NCBI GenBank assembly: GCA_013112585.1
Contig: JABFGH010000018.1
Location: forward strand, 1-64,000
Direction of reading: 5' to 3'
DNA: 64,000 nucleotides
Source: Ignavibacteriota bacterium
GTDB lineage: Bacteria > Bacteroidota > Ignavibacteria > Ignavibacteriales > Melioribacteraceae
Below are positions 9,596-19,010 of the stretch, piece by piece. The first letter of the stretch is position 1. Each line of letters starts with the position of its first letter. The notes beneath the pieces are model-generated. The model saw only the letters and a program-made list of their open reading frames with translations, did not search any database and was not told the DNA's origin. A program made the translations under genes and the position numbers.

Positions 9596-10495
9596 ATGAA
9601 AAAAATTTACATCGCCGGATGCGGCGGAATGCTTGGAGAAGCATTTTATAAAAACTTTAAAAATGATTATGAAATTAAATGCAGCGACATTGATGTTAAT
9701 GAAAATTGGCTGGAGTATTTAGATTTTAGGGATCTTGACGCTTATAAAAAAGCGGTAAGTGATTTCCGTTCGGATTATCTTTTTCATCTTGGGGCTTTTA
9801 CAGATTTGGAGTACTGTGAGTTGCATCCTGATGATACCTATTTAACTAATACAACGTCAGTGGAAAATGCTGTTTACATCGCTAACGAATTAAATATTCC
9901 TTTACTCTATATCAGCACAGCAGGAATATTTGATGGTGCAAAGGAGTTGTATGATGATTGGGATGCTCCTAATCCTTTAGGTGTTTATGGTCGCTCAAAA
10001 TATTGCGGTGAAAAATTTGTCATAGAAAATTCAAAGCGTTATTTAATTTGCAGAGCTGGATGGATGATGGGGGCTGGTCCAAGTAAAGATAAAAAATTTA
10101 TACAAAAAATAATGGCACAGCTAAAGGAAGGCAAAAAGGAACTTTTTATTGTTGATGATAAAGACGGCACCCCAACATACACACATGATTTTGCGAATAA
10201 TGTAAAACATTTAATTAAAAATGAATATTGGGGTTTATATAATATGGTATGCGGGGGACAAACAAGCCGTATGGAAGTAGCAAAAGAATTATTAAAATTA
10301 TTAAATCTTGATAGTAAAATTAAAATTAGAAGTGTAACGTCAGATCACTTTAAAGAAGAATACTTCGCTGAAAGACCGCCTTGTGAAAGACTAGTAAATA
10401 AAAAATTAGAACTGCGCAAACTAAATTTAATGCGGGATTGGAAAATAGCACTAAAAGAATACTTGAATGATTATTATCAGAATTATCTAGATTAA
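9596..10495 (+). CDS. RmlD-like NAD(P)-dependent sugar reductase
   Basis: A 299-residue extended short-chain dehydrogenase. The Rossmann loop GCGGMLGEAF is at residues 7-16 and the catalytic YGRSK (YxxxK) at about 131-135; residues around 60-75 (HLGAFTDLEYCE) match RmlD-type dTDP-4-dehydrorhamnose reductases. The ATG at 9596 is chosen because the Rossmann strand MKKIYIAGCGG begins there. It probably makes a nucleotide-sugar precursor for the locus. rmlABC are not in this window, so rhamnose is not proven. Confidence 0.8.
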   Translation: MKKIYIAGCGGMLGEAFYKNFKNDYEIKCSDIDVNENWLEYLDFRDLDAYKKAVSDFRSDYLFHLGAFTDLEYCELHPDDTYLTNTTSVENAVYIANELNIPLLYISTAGIFDGAKELYDDWDAPNPLGVYGRSKYCGEKFVIENSKRYLICRAGWMMGAGPSKDKKFIQKIMAQLKEGKKELFIVDDKDGTPTYTHDFANNVKHLIKNEYWGLYNMVCGGQTSRMEVAKELLKLLNLDSKIKIRSVTSDHFKEEYFAERPPCERLVNKKLELRKLNLMRDWKIALKEYLNDYYQNYLD

Positions 10496-11611
10496 ATGAG
10501 AATTGCAGCATTTGGTTTTAGATCATTACCTCCCTCCGATGGATCGGCAGGAGCAGATAAGTTTGCAATTGAGCTCTATACCAGGATGCGTAATAGAGGT
10601 CATGAAGTAACTGTTTATAATAGGTTCTACAAAAGTACCTCTAAAAAGCCGAAAGAGTTTAATGGGTTAAAAATTGTTTGGCTTAAAACAATAAATGCTT
10701 CAGGTTTTGATACACTTCTCCATTCATTAAAAGCGTCATTTCATATTATTGTTAAAAACACAGCCGATGTAGTTCATATTCATAATGGAGGTAATAGCAT
10801 TTGGGCTATTCCGTTAAGAATTGTTGGTAAGAGAGTTTTTGTAAGTCAAGACGGTGTGGACTGGAAGAGGGATAAATGGCCATTTTATGCAAAAATTTTT
10901 TTACGTTTATCTTCTTTTATAACTGCATATATCCCTAATCAGGTAATATTTGATAATATTTATGCAAGGGAATTATTTGAAACTAAATTTAAAAAGAAGT
11001 TTGAGTTTTTACCTTATGGAAGCGAATCCCCAACTGTTAAAAACGAAAGTGACATACTCGCTAAACTCAATCTAAAAAAGAACGAATATTTTTTATTTGT
11101 GGGTCGATTTATTCCAGATAAAGGATTACAGTATTTAATACCTGCATTTGAAAAGATTGAAACTTCAAAAAAATTAGTTCTTGTTGGCGGCTCGCCAAAT
11201 CCATCAGAGTTTGAAAAAGAACTTTATTCAACTAAAGATGATAGAATAGTTTTCCCAGGTTACATATATGGAGAAGATACTTTAATACTAATGAAGAATT
11301 GTTACCAATATATTCAGCCTTCAGATATTGAAGGTTTATCTCCCGTAATTCTTACAGTTATGGGTTTAGAAGTGCCGCTATTGTGCAGTGATATAAAAGA
11401 AAACCTTTATATCACCGGGGAAACTGCTACAACATTTTCTAAAAGTGATGTGGATAGTCTGCATTCACAAATTAATTATTCCATTGAAAACCCTATTGAA
11501 ATAATGGCTCTTGCTAAGGAAGCAAAAATTAGAGCTGAAAAATTATTTAGTTGGGAGAAAGTTACAGATGACCATTTAAAAATATTTAATGAAATTTTGG
11601 AGAAACAATGA
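10496..11611 (+). CDS. Glycosyltransferase family 4
   Basis: A 371-residue GT-B transferase that abuts the reductase gene directly. The N-terminal part (GFRSLPPSDGSAGADKFAIE) with the DVVHIHNGGNS strand resembles rhamnosyltransferases of the DUF1972/Cps2T kind, and the C-terminal part has FVGRFIPDKGLQYLIPAFE and IQPSDIEGLSPVILTVMG, the nucleotide-sugar binding region. The rhamnosyltransferase reading pairs well with the RmlD-like gene next door, but this is inference. It overlaps the aminotransferase gene by 4 bp. Confidence 0.85.
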   Translation: MRIAAFGFRSLPPSDGSAGADKFAIELYTRMRNRGHEVTVYNRFYKSTSKKPKEFNGLKIVWLKTINASGFDTLLHSLKASFHIIVKNTADVVHIHNGGNSIWAIPLRIVGKRVFVSQDGVDWKRDKWPFYAKIFLRLSSFITAYIPNQVIFDNIYARELFETKFKKKFEFLPYGSESPTVKNESDILAKLNLKKNEYFLFVGRFIPDKGLQYLIPAFEKIETSKKLVLVGGSPNPSEFEKELYSTKDDRIVFPGYIYGEDTLILMKNCYQYIQPSDIEGLSPVILTVMGLEVPLLCSDIKENLYITGETATTFSKSDVDSLHSQINYSIENPIEIMALAKEAKIRAEKLFSWEKVTDDHLKIFNEILEKQ

Positions 11612-12810
11612 AAATCCCATTTCTAGATTTAAAAGCAAATTACAATTCGATTAAAGATGAAATTACACCTGCAATTCAAAATGTATTAGATAACACTGCT
11701 TATGTTTTAGGCAAACCCGTATTTGAATTCGAAAAAAACTTTGCAGAAGCGCACAATGCAAAATACTGTTACGGAGTGAGTGCCGGAACAGATGGCAACC
11801 ATGTGACTTTATGGGGGCTCGGTATTGGTGTCGGCGATGAAGTTATAATACCTGCTAATACATTTATAGCAACAGCCTGGGGCGCAACACTCTGTGGTGC
11901 AACGCCTGTGTTTGTTGATTGCCATCCCGAAAGTTATAATTTAGATCCTTCCAAACTTGAAGAAGCAATAACAGAAAAAACAAAAGCAATTGTAGCCGTT
12001 CACTTGTATGGTCAGCCTGCTGATATGGATGGGATCAAGGAAAAAGTAAAAAGTAGAAAGTTCAAAGAAACTGATAAGGGAGTTTTTGTTCATACCGAAA
12101 CGGGGCAAACAATTTATTTAGTGGAAGATGCAGCACAAGCCCATTTAGCCGAATACAAAGGTAAAAAAATTGGCGGACTCGGAATTGCTTCTTCATTTAG
12201 TTTTTACCCCGGCAAAAATCTCGGTGCGTATGGTGAAGCCGGTGCTGTTATAACTAACGATGAAGAGCTCGCAAAGAAATTTAAGATGCTCAGAGACCAC
12301 GGTGCTGAGGAAAAGTATAATCATATTTCATTTGGTCACAACTATCGCATGGAAGGTATTCAGGGTGCAGTACTCGGTGTAAAGTTAAAACATCTTCCGG
12401 AATGGACAGAAAATAGGAGAAGGGCAGCGGCAAAGTATAAAGAATTGTTATCTGATATTGACCAGATTATTCTACCGAAAGAAATGGATTATGCTAAACA
12501 TGTTTATCATTTATTTGTAGTTCAAATTAAAAGTAACAATGGAACCCGCCTGCCGGACGGGCAGGCAGGAAAAAGTGAAAGAAGAGATGAACTTCAAAAA
12601 TATTTAGGTGAACATGGAGTAGCTTCTGGTTTACATTATCCAATTCCTTTACACATGCAGCCATGTTTTTCACATCTCGGTTATAAGAAAGGAGATTTTC
12701 CTGAAGCTGAACAATTAGCTGAGCAAGGTATATCATTGCCGATGTATCCCGAAATGACTAAAGAACAAATTGAATATATTTCGGAAACTGTGCATAATTA
12801 CTTTTCGTAA
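11608..12810 (+). CDS. DegT/DnrJ/EryC1 sugar aminotransferase with in-frame palindromic insert
   Basis: A 400-residue PLP-dependent aminotransferase of nucleotide 3-keto (or 4-keto) sugars. Seen are the AGTDGN and VEDAAQAH motifs and the PLP-binding lysine in FYPGKNLGAYGE at about residue 203. Near residues 312-326 the sequence contains GTRLPDGQAGK, encoded by a GC-rich palindrome and not expected in the family; removing it would join VVQIKS to RRDELQKYL, the normal order. With the Gfo/Idh dehydrogenase and hexapeptide acetyltransferase downstream it matches the WlbC/WbpE step forming a 3-amino sugar. Whether the insert harms activity is unknown; it lies in a surface-loop region of the family. 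Confidence 0.88.
   Translation: MKIPFLDLKANYNSIKDEITPAIQNVLDNTAYVLGKPVFEFEKNFAEAHNAKYCYGVSAGTDGNHVTLWGLGIGVGDEVIIPANTFIATAWGATLCGATPVFVDCHPESYNLDPSKLEEAITEKTKAIVAVHLYGQPADMDGIKEKVKSRKFKETDKGVFVHTETGQTIYLVEDAAQAHLAEYKGKKIGGLGIASSFSFYPGKNLGAYGEAGAVITNDEELAKKFKMLRDHGAEEKYNHISFGHNYRMEGIQGAVLGVKLKHLPEWTENRRRAAAKYKELLSDIDQIILPKEMDYAKHVYHLFVVQIKSNNGTRLPDGQAGKSERRDELQKYLGEHGVASGLHYPIPLHMQPCFSHLGYKKGDFPEAEQLAEQGISLPMYPEMTKEQIEYISETVHNYFS
12545..12569. repeat. GC-rich palindromic element inserted in coding sequence
   Basis: Arms gcctgcc (12548-12554) and ggcaggc (12560-12566) with a 5-base loop, preceded by cccgcc-type sequence. It is much richer in GC than the gene around it and encodes GTRLPDGQAGK in frame. 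The cccgcc start resembles the palindromes at 2059, 2523 and 2792 in the intergenic array. Confidence 0.75.
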
Positions 12811-12862
12811 TATTAAAAATAATTTAATGTGAATTTTTAAAATCTTAATTGTATTTTATGTT

Positions 12863-14314
12863 ATGGGTTTAGTAAAATTACCGGCTTACAAATATTTATT
12901 CGCAATAGTTGATTTTATTGTACTTTTGGGTACTTTTTATTTTTCAGCTTATGTTGTTTACTTAGTTGACTCGGTAGGTTATGAAACTATAATCACTGAT
13001 ATGAATCAGTCGATTTTAGTTCTCCTTATTCTTACAGTGTGTTTCCTTTTTATTTTTCAATCGAATAATCTGTATAAAATAAATATTGCCTTATCTAAAT
13101 CTACACATATCGTGGCAATAGTTAAATCGATGTTCTATGCAATTTTATTAACAATCATAATATCATTTGTAATAAAGTTTAATTTTATACTTGACTCGAG
13201 AAGATTCATTTTCACCTTTGCTGTTTCATCACTCTCGGCACTCATTTTAATTAGGGTAGGTTTAATAAGATTTATTCTACTAAAAATCAGTAAGTTTTCA
13301 CCGATAAGAAGAAAAATAATAATAGTCGGTTCGGGTAAATCAGGCAAACTATTAGCAGCAAAACTAAGTATGGAAAATGATTTGGGTATAAATCTTATTG
13401 GTTTTGTGGATGATCAAGATGAAATTGACACCAAGGTTATTACGGATAAATATGTACTAGGTTCAGTTAATGATTTAAAAGAATTAGTAAAAAAACATAG
13501 AGTGAATGAAGTAATAATTTCATTATCGACAAATAATTACGAAAGAGTTTTAGAAATATTAGACTATTGTAAAAAATTGAGCGTGAATGTAAAACTGAAC
13601 TCTGATCTCTTTAATATTGTCTCGCAAAAAATGGATATCGAAAAATATTCTGATGTTCCATTAGTTGATGCTTCACCAAGGGTAAATACATATATCTTTA
13701 AGTTTATTAAACGCTCCATTGATTTAATTGGTGCATTTACAGGTATTTTACTTCTTTCTCCAGTTTTTTTACTATTAGGCGTGCTGATAAAACTTACTTC
13801 AAAAGGACCGGTTTTTTATTCCCAAAAACGGATTGGCAAAGGCGGTGAAGAATTTAAGTTTTATAAATTTAGATCAATGGCAACTCATTCAGATGGTGAA
13901 TCGGAACGTGAAGAGCAAATGATCGAATTCATAAAAAACGGATCACATAATAATAACGGCAATGCTAAAATTGTAAATGAAAATAGGGTTACAGCAATTG
14001 GCAAAATTATTCGGAAAACATCCCTGGATGAATTACCACAATTATTTAATGTGATAAAGGGAGATATGAGTTTAGTTGGTCCGCGTCCTTGCTTACCCTA
14101 TGAATATAATAATTTTCATGATTGGCAAAAGCGGAAGGTAGATATTTTACCCGGCTGTACCGGTGTCTGGCAAATCTCAGGCCGCAGTTCAGTTTCGTTT
14201 AATGATTCAATAGTTTTAGATATTTATTATATAAATAATATGTCCCCCTGGCTCGATTTACAAATAATGCTTAAGACAATTCCTGTTATGCTTTTTGCCA
14301 GGGGTGGGAAGTAA
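12863..14314 (+). CDS. Polyprenyl glycosylphosphotransferase (WbaP/WcaJ type)
   Basis: A 483-residue membrane enzyme that starts repeat-unit synthesis by moving a sugar-1-phosphate to undecaprenyl phosphate. Four to five N-terminal membrane segments (to about residue 145) are followed by a CoA-binding-like Rossmann region (VGSGKSGKLLAAKL), another membrane helix near 280-305, and the C-terminal bacterial sugar transferase domain with YSQKRIGKGGEEF, KFRSM, TSLDELPQLFNV and LVGPRP motifs. It begins a new short spacer (52 bp) after the aminotransferase. The sugar used cannot be deduced. Confidence 0.9.
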   Translation: MGLVKLPAYKYLFAIVDFIVLLGTFYFSAYVVYLVDSVGYETIITDMNQSILVLLILTVCFLFIFQSNNLYKINIALSKSTHIVAIVKSMFYAILLTIIISFVIKFNFILDSRRFIFTFAVSSLSALILIRVGLIRFILLKISKFSPIRRKIIIVGSGKSGKLLAAKLSMENDLGINLIGFVDDQDEIDTKVITDKYVLGSVNDLKELVKKHRVNEVIISLSTNNYERVLEILDYCKKLSVNVKLNSDLFNIVSQKMDIEKYSDVPLVDASPRVNTYIFKFIKRSIDLIGAFTGILLLSPVFLLLGVLIKLTSKGPVFYSQKRIGKGGEEFKFYKFRSMATHSDGESEREEQMIEFIKNGSHNNNGNAKIVNENRVTAIGKIIRKTSLDELPQLFNVIKGDMSLVGPRPCLPYEYNNFHDWQKRKVDILPGCTGVWQISGRSSVSFNDSIVLDIYYINNMSPWLDLQIMLKTIPVMLFARGGK

Positions 14315-14341
14315 ATTAAAATTTAATATTTAGGAGTTTTA

Positions 14342-15343
14342 ATGAAAGTAGGTGTTCTTGGTCTCGGTTATTGGGGCCCCAATCTTGTAAGAAATTTTTT
14401 AGGAAATAATAATGTTTCAAGTGTTGTTGGCTGTGATGAAAGTGAATCAAGAAGAAGTTTTATAACTAATCGATTTCCCGGGGTTGGTCTATGTTCGGAT
14501 TTTAACGATATGTTAAAAATGGATTTAGATGCAATCGCAATTGCCACTCCGGTAGCAACTCATTTCAAATTTGCAAAAGCAGCATTAGATTCGGGTAAAC
14601 ATATTTGGGTGGAAAAACCGTTTACCTCAAATTCCGATCAAGCAAAAAAACTAATCGAATTAGCTAAAAAGAAAAAATTAAAAATATTTGTTGATCATAC
14701 ATTTGTTTATACCGGTGCTGTTAGAAAAATGAAAGAAATTGTTGAGAAAAATGAACTTGGCGATATTATCTATTTTGATTCAGTACGGGTAAATTTAGGT
14801 TTGTTTCAGCATGATGTAAATGTAATGTGGGACCTTGCACCGCATGATATTTCAATTTTAAATTATCTTTTACCTAATAAAAAGGTTGTTGCCATTGCGG
14901 CTAACGGTATAGCAAACTATTATGATCACGAAAATGTGGCACATATATCTGTTTATTTTGACAATAACTGCTTTGCACATTTTCATGTAAACTGGACCTC
15001 ACCCGTTAAAATTAGAAGAATGATTTTGGGCGGTAAAGAAAAAATGTTAGTGTTTGACGATATGGAAAATATTGAAAAAATTAAGGTCTATGATTCTGCA
15101 GTTGAAATGAAAACAAAAGAAAGTATTCATGAAGCATTAGTGCAGTACAGAACAGGTGATATGTATTCTCCAAAAGTTGTGCAGACGGAAGCATTAGCTC
15201 TTGGCGTTGAAGAATTTATCGCATCTATTATAGAAGATAGAAAACCGTTAACCTCAGGATTAGAGGGACTGCAAGTTATAAAAATATTAGAAGCTGCTGA
15301 TGAGTCTGTTAAAAATAAAGGTAAACTAATTAAAATCAGTTAG
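14342..15343 (+). CDS. Gfo/Idh/MocA-family nucleotide-sugar dehydrogenase (WlbA/WbpB-like)
   Basis: A 333-residue NAD(P)-dependent oxidoreductase. The dinucleotide loop GLGYWGPN is at residues 6-13 and the family EKP motif at about 97-99, with KIFVDHTFVY and the DLAPHDISIL segment containing the catalytic-region histidine. WlbA/WbpB oxidise the 3-position of UDP-GlcNAcA, giving the ketone that the DegT enzyme aminates. A ribosome site (aggag) precedes the ATG. Placement with an acetyltransferase 20 bp downstream strongly suggests a joint pathway; exact substrate is inferred. Confidence 0.82.
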   Translation: MKVGVLGLGYWGPNLVRNFLGNNNVSSVVGCDESESRRSFITNRFPGVGLCSDFNDMLKMDLDAIAIATPVATHFKFAKAALDSGKHIWVEKPFTSNSDQAKKLIELAKKKKLKIFVDHTFVYTGAVRKMKEIVEKNELGDIIYFDSVRVNLGLFQHDVNVMWDLAPHDISILNYLLPNKKVVAIAANGIANYYDHENVAHISVYFDNNCFAHFHVNWTSPVKIRRMILGGKEKMLVFDDMENIEKIKVYDSAVEMKTKESIHEALVQYRTGDMYSPKVVQTEALALGVEEFIASIIEDRKPLTSGLEGLQVIKILEAADESVKNKGKLIKIS

Positions 15344-15363
15344 ATTGAAATTTAGATAAGTCC

Positions 15364-15834
15364 ATGGATAAGAAAAATATAAAAAATGTTAAGTTGGGAA
15401 AAGGTGTAAAGATTTTTGATTTCGTGAATTTATACGGTTGTTCAATTGATGATAATTCTAAAATTGGAACCTTTGTAGAAATTCAAAAGAATGCTTCTAT
15501 CGGAAAAAATTGTAAAATTTCTTCGCACACGTTTATTTGTGAAGGCGTTAGAATTGAAGACCATGTTTTTGTTGGTCATAACGTTACCTTCATAAATGAT
15601 AAATACCCGAGATCGGTTAATCCTGATGGAACAATGCAAGGTGAGGAGGATTGGCAAATGATTGAAACTTTTGTAAAGAAAGGAGCATCAATCGGATCAT
15701 CTTCAACAATATTGTGCGGAGTTACAATTGGTGAGTTTGCTATAGTTGGTGCAGGTGCTGTTGTAACTAAAGATGTGCCGCCTAGAACTGTTGTTGCCGG
15801 TGTACCTGCAAAAGTTATTAAGAAAATTGATTGA
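15364..15834 (+). CDS. Hexapeptide N-acetyltransferase (WlbB/WbpD-like)
   Basis: A 156-residue left-handed beta-helix protein with regular hexapeptide turns. It carries the NDKYPRS loop near residue 78, typical of sugar 3-amine N-acetyltransferases such as WbpD/WlbB, and ends [11 protein letters not shown]. It would acetylate the amino group made by the DegT aminotransferase. It is the last gene before a strong terminator, so 2907-15834 may be one long transcription unit. Confidence 0.82.
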   Translation: MDKKNIKNVKLGKGVKIFDFVNLYGCSIDDNSKIGTFVEIQKNASIGKNCKISSHTFICEGVRIEDHVFVGHNVTFINDKYPRSVNPDGTMQGEEDWQMIETFVKKGASIGSSSTILCGVTIGEFAIVGAGAVVTKDVPPRTVVAGVPAKVIKKID

Positions 15835-15866
15835 TTTAATTTTTATAAAATTATAATATCTTTACC

Positions 15867-15895
15867 AACGGAATCTTTTGATTCCGTTTTTTTTT
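15867..15895 (+). terminator. Rho-independent terminator
   Basis: Hairpin arms acggaatc and gattccgt around a short loop, followed directly by a run of nine or more T. It closes the polysaccharide biosynthesis run. Confidence 0.9.
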
Positions 15896-15927
15896 AATTT
15901 TACGAATAAAAATTTTAGACTCTTACT

Positions 15928-17592
15928 ATGAAAAAAATAATTTTTCTAATTTCATTTTTAATTTTTAACATAGCAATGTTTGTCCAGGTGGAACTCGTTC
16001 CTCCGGCAAATCCCGTTTACTCATTCCTTAATAAAATGCAGATTGCAGGATTTGCTAATGATTACAGCAATTCCAATTTACCCTTAAGCAGGGGCAAGGT
16101 TGCGGAGCTTTTAATTGATTTAAAAAAGAGCAGTCAGAAACTCTCTTCTGTTGATCAGAAAATATTAAAAGATTTTTTGCTCGAATTCAGTTTTGATATT
16201 TCCGGCGATCTTTCAAACTCATTTAGTTTTACAGATGATTTCAGCTTCAAAAGAATTTTTGAAAATGATACACAGAAGTATCTCTACTATTTTAATGATG
16301 AGAACGTTTCTCTATTTGTTGACGGAACAGCAAATTATCATTTCAGAAAATTCAGCGGTGATAACTTTGATAACTCGCTTCAGCTTATTGATGCAGGACT
16401 GAGGTTAAGAGGAACGTTGTTTGGAAGCGTAGGATATTATATAAAACTTTATTCGGGTCAGCAGATTTCAGGGCAAAGGGATGATAGAATTATTGCTGCT
16501 GCTGATGATTCCCGCCTTGCCTCCACTCCAAAATTTATTTCGGAAAAATATTACAATTCTTATGAGGGTTATTTAAGGTATCAGACAGAAACCAATTGGC
16601 TGGCATTAACTATTGGTCGTGAAGCCGTGGAGATCGGTACCGGCTACATTGACCGCATGTTCCTTTCAAACAACGCAGTCCCTTACGATTTTCTAAAATT
16701 AGATTTGAATTATAAAGCTATCAGTTACTCATTTTCGTACGGCAACATTCGCGGTGATTCGCTCGGCAGACCGCTGCAGAATAAAAATATTGTTAATCAC
16801 CGTCTTGATGTTCGTTTCTCTGATAAAGTTAAAGTAGGTTTTTTTGAAGGAATAATTACAAGCGAAGATGCGTTTAACTTTGCATACCTCAATCCAATCA
16901 GCTTTTTAACTTCTGCTGATTTTACTGCTGAAGCAGGCGGCGAAACAAATTCCACTCTTGGTTTTGATATTGAGCTTTTACCAATTAATAATGTTGGGCT
17001 TCAGGGTACTATTTTTATTGATGATATCGACTTCCGCGATCTCGGCGGAGAAACAGTTAAATCAAACGATAATAAATTCGGCTATCAATTTGGAGCATTT
17101 TGGACTAACTCATTTTTCATCCAAAATTTAGATTTTAAGTTTGAATACACACGGCTTGATCCTTTCGTTTATTCTCATCGAACAAACAAAAGTACATATT
17201 CGCATTATGGTTTTTCACTCGGTCATGCCTTGCCGCCCAACTCTGATGAGATAGCCGTAAACTTATTTTATCCAATCACACATAGAATTAATGTAAACTT
17301 GCTATATCAATTCCAGCGCTCCGGCGAAGGTTTTGAATTTGATGAAGAGGGAAATTTAATTGCCAACTACGGCGGAAGTTTGCTGCGTGGCGACGGCGAT
17401 TTTCTAATTATAAGTAAATTCTTAAATGGCGAAAGAGTAAATAGAAATTTATTTACACTCGATATTTTTATTGAACCGATAAACCAGTATTACATTAAAT
17501 TTACTTACAAGAGAAATATGATAAATAGAATTTATGATGGCGTTAAATTAAATAATGATATTTTCTATCTAACCGTTGGTGTGGATTTTTAA
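15928..17592 (+). CDS. Wzi-like capsule assembly outer-membrane protein
   Basis: A 554-residue protein with an N-terminal signal peptide (about residues 1-20) and a long beta-rich body of alternating aromatic strands ending in the outer-membrane-type YLTVGVDF. An N-terminal helical region (KMQIAGFANDY, RGKVAELLIDLKKSS) precedes the barrel. This layout fits the capsule assembly protein Wzi family, which anchors polysaccharide at the cell surface. Its place right after a polysaccharide locus supports this. It lies between two terminators, so it is probably transcribed alone. Confidence 0.75.
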   Translation: MKKIIFLISFLIFNIAMFVQVELVPPANPVYSFLNKMQIAGFANDYSNSNLPLSRGKVAELLIDLKKSSQKLSSVDQKILKDFLLEFSFDISGDLSNSFSFTDDFSFKRIFENDTQKYLYYFNDENVSLFVDGTANYHFRKFSGDNFDNSLQLIDAGLRLRGTLFGSVGYYIKLYSGQQISGQRDDRIIAAADDSRLASTPKFISEKYYNSYEGYLRYQTETNWLALTIGREAVEIGTGYIDRMFLSNNAVPYDFLKLDLNYKAISYSFSYGNIRGDSLGRPLQNKNIVNHRLDVRFSDKVKVGFFEGIITSEDAFNFAYLNPISFLTSADFTAEAGGETNSTLGFDIELLPINNVGLQGTIFIDDIDFRDLGGETVKSNDNKFGYQFGAFWTNSFFIQNLDFKFEYTRLDPFVYSHRTNKSTYSHYGFSLGHALPPNSDEIAVNLFYPITHRINVNLLYQFQRSGEGFEFDEEGNLIANYGGSLLRGDGDFLIISKFLNGERVNRNLFTLDIFIEPINQYYIKFTYKRNMINRIYDGVKLNNDIFYLTVGVDF

Positions 17593-17600
17593 TTGTGTAC

Positions 17601-17634
17601 AGAAGCCTAACTTCTTAAAGAAGTTGGGCTTCTT
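17601..17634 (+). terminator. Hairpin terminator after Wzi-like gene
   Basis: Arms agaagcctaacttctt and aagaagttgggcttct pair over 16 bases with one T-G wobble. The T tail is short. The core is shared with the hairpin at 33255, so it is a recurring element also able to terminate transcription. Confidence 0.65.
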
Positions 17635-17660
17635 AATTGCAGTGATGTAGATATTAAAAA

Positions 17661-17705
17661 AAATCTGTGTAAATCGGTTTTTATCAGTGTCATCTGTGTT
17701 CTATT
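17661..17705. repeat. ATCTGTGT-word interspersed sequence
   Basis: The segment aatctgtgtaaatcgg followed by catctgtgttctatt has the look of a degenerate interspersed repeat seen in intergenic DNA of many bacteria. Only one copy is visible here. Confidence 0.35.
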
Positions 17706-17794
17706 ATTTTAAAGATAATGTTAAACTCATCACAGTAATTAATTAAAATCTAAATTAGATTTGTTATCGTTTTATAAAAATTAAAAGGAAATAA

Positions 17795-18889
17795 ATGAAA
17801 AAGGTAATATCAGTTGTAGGAGCACGACCAAATTTTATGAAGATAGCTCCAATCCATAAAGCCTTTCTAAAATATCAAGATACAGTAACTCACCTTATCT
17901 GCCATACGGGTCAGCATTACGATGAAAAAATGTCTAAAGTATTTTTCGAGGATCTCGAACTGCCTAAACCGGATTTTTACCTTGGTATCGGCAGCGGCTC
18001 GCATGCCGAGCAGACAGGAAAAATTATGATGGAATTTGAAAAAATTCTGCTTGAAGAAAAACCTGATCTAGTTCTTGTTGTTGGTGATGTTAATTCAACA
18101 ATTGCGTGTACATTAACCGCATCAAAGCTTCACATCAAAACCGTGCATGTTGAAGCGGGCTTGCGCAGCGGTGATAGAAAAATGCCGGAAGAGGTTAATC
18201 GCCTGCTTACAGATGCAATTTCAGATTACCTTTTTGTTACAGAAAAGAGCGGAATGGAAAATCTTAAAAAAGAGGGCGTGAGTGACGATAAGGTTTTCTT
18301 TACGGGGAATGTGATGATCGACAGTTTAACTCATTATCTTGAAAAAGCTGCCGATTCAAAAATATTAAATGAAATGGATTTAACCGCGGGCAAGTATGTA
18401 CTCGTTACTCTGCACAGACCAAGCAATGTTGATGATGAAACTCAATTGAAAAGACTATTTAAAATGCTTGCAAAAATTTCAGAAGGGAGAAAAGTAATTT
18501 TTCCGATTCACCCTAGAACAAGAAAAAATCTAGATAATTTTAATATCACCGATCATCTTAACGGACAAATAATTTTAACCGAACCGATCGGTTATATTGA
18601 TTTTCTATCACTAACAAAAAATGCCCAACTAATTTTAACTGATAGCGGCGGTATTCAAGAGGAGAGTACTTTCCTTGGTGTGCAGTGCATTACTCTAAGA
18701 ACATCTACCGAACGCCCCATCACCGTTGAGCTTGGAACTAACCAGCTTTTAGGAACTGATCTGGATAAAGCAGAAGAAGCTGCAATGAAAGTATTGGCGG
18801 GTGAAATTAAATCGGGTCAAGTACCTGAATTGTGGGACGGCAAAGCCGCAGAAAGAATTACCAAAATTTTAGTTGAAGAACTTCTCTAA
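17795..18889 (+). CDS. wecB: UDP-N-acetylglucosamine 2-epimerase (non-hydrolysing)
   Basis: A 364-residue GT-B-fold epimerase interconverting UDP-GlcNAc-type and UDP-ManNAc-type sugars. Family motifs are present: VGARPNFMK at the N-terminus, HTGQHYDEKM, EAGLRSGDRKMPEE, IHPRTRKN and DSGGIQEE. Length is normal. A clear ribosome site (aaaagga) precedes the ATG. It could be WecB or the related WbpI/WlbD acting on UDP-GlcNAc(3NAc)A; the WlbA/B/C-like enzymes upstream make the second reading attractive. A strong terminator follows. Confidence 0.92.
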   Translation: MKKVISVVGARPNFMKIAPIHKAFLKYQDTVTHLICHTGQHYDEKMSKVFFEDLELPKPDFYLGIGSGSHAEQTGKIMMEFEKILLEEKPDLVLVVGDVNSTIACTLTASKLHIKTVHVEAGLRSGDRKMPEEVNRLLTDAISDYLFVTEKSGMENLKKEGVSDDKVFFTGNVMIDSLTHYLEKAADSKILNEMDLTAGKYVLVTLHRPSNVDDETQLKRLFKMLAKISEGRKVIFPIHPRTRKNLDNFNITDHLNGQIILTEPIGYIDFLSLTKNAQLILTDSGGIQEESTFLGVQCITLRTSTERPITVELGTNQLLGTDLDKAEEAAMKVLAGEIKSGQVPELWDGKAAERITKILVEELL

Positions 18890-18909
18890 AATTTATCTAC
18901 TAATATTTG

Positions 18910-18942
18910 AAAGCCCGACTTTTTTTTGAAAGTCGGGCTTTT
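18910..18942 (+). terminator. Rho-independent terminator
   Basis: Arms aaagcccgact and agtcgggcttt enclose a T-rich loop, with T residues following. It lies 20 bases past the epimerase stop. Confidence 0.85.
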
Positions 18943-19010
18943 GCATTTTAACCCGAATTATGCATTAGAAATAATTAATAAAATCTAAATAAAAATTGTC
19001 TTTTTAATTG

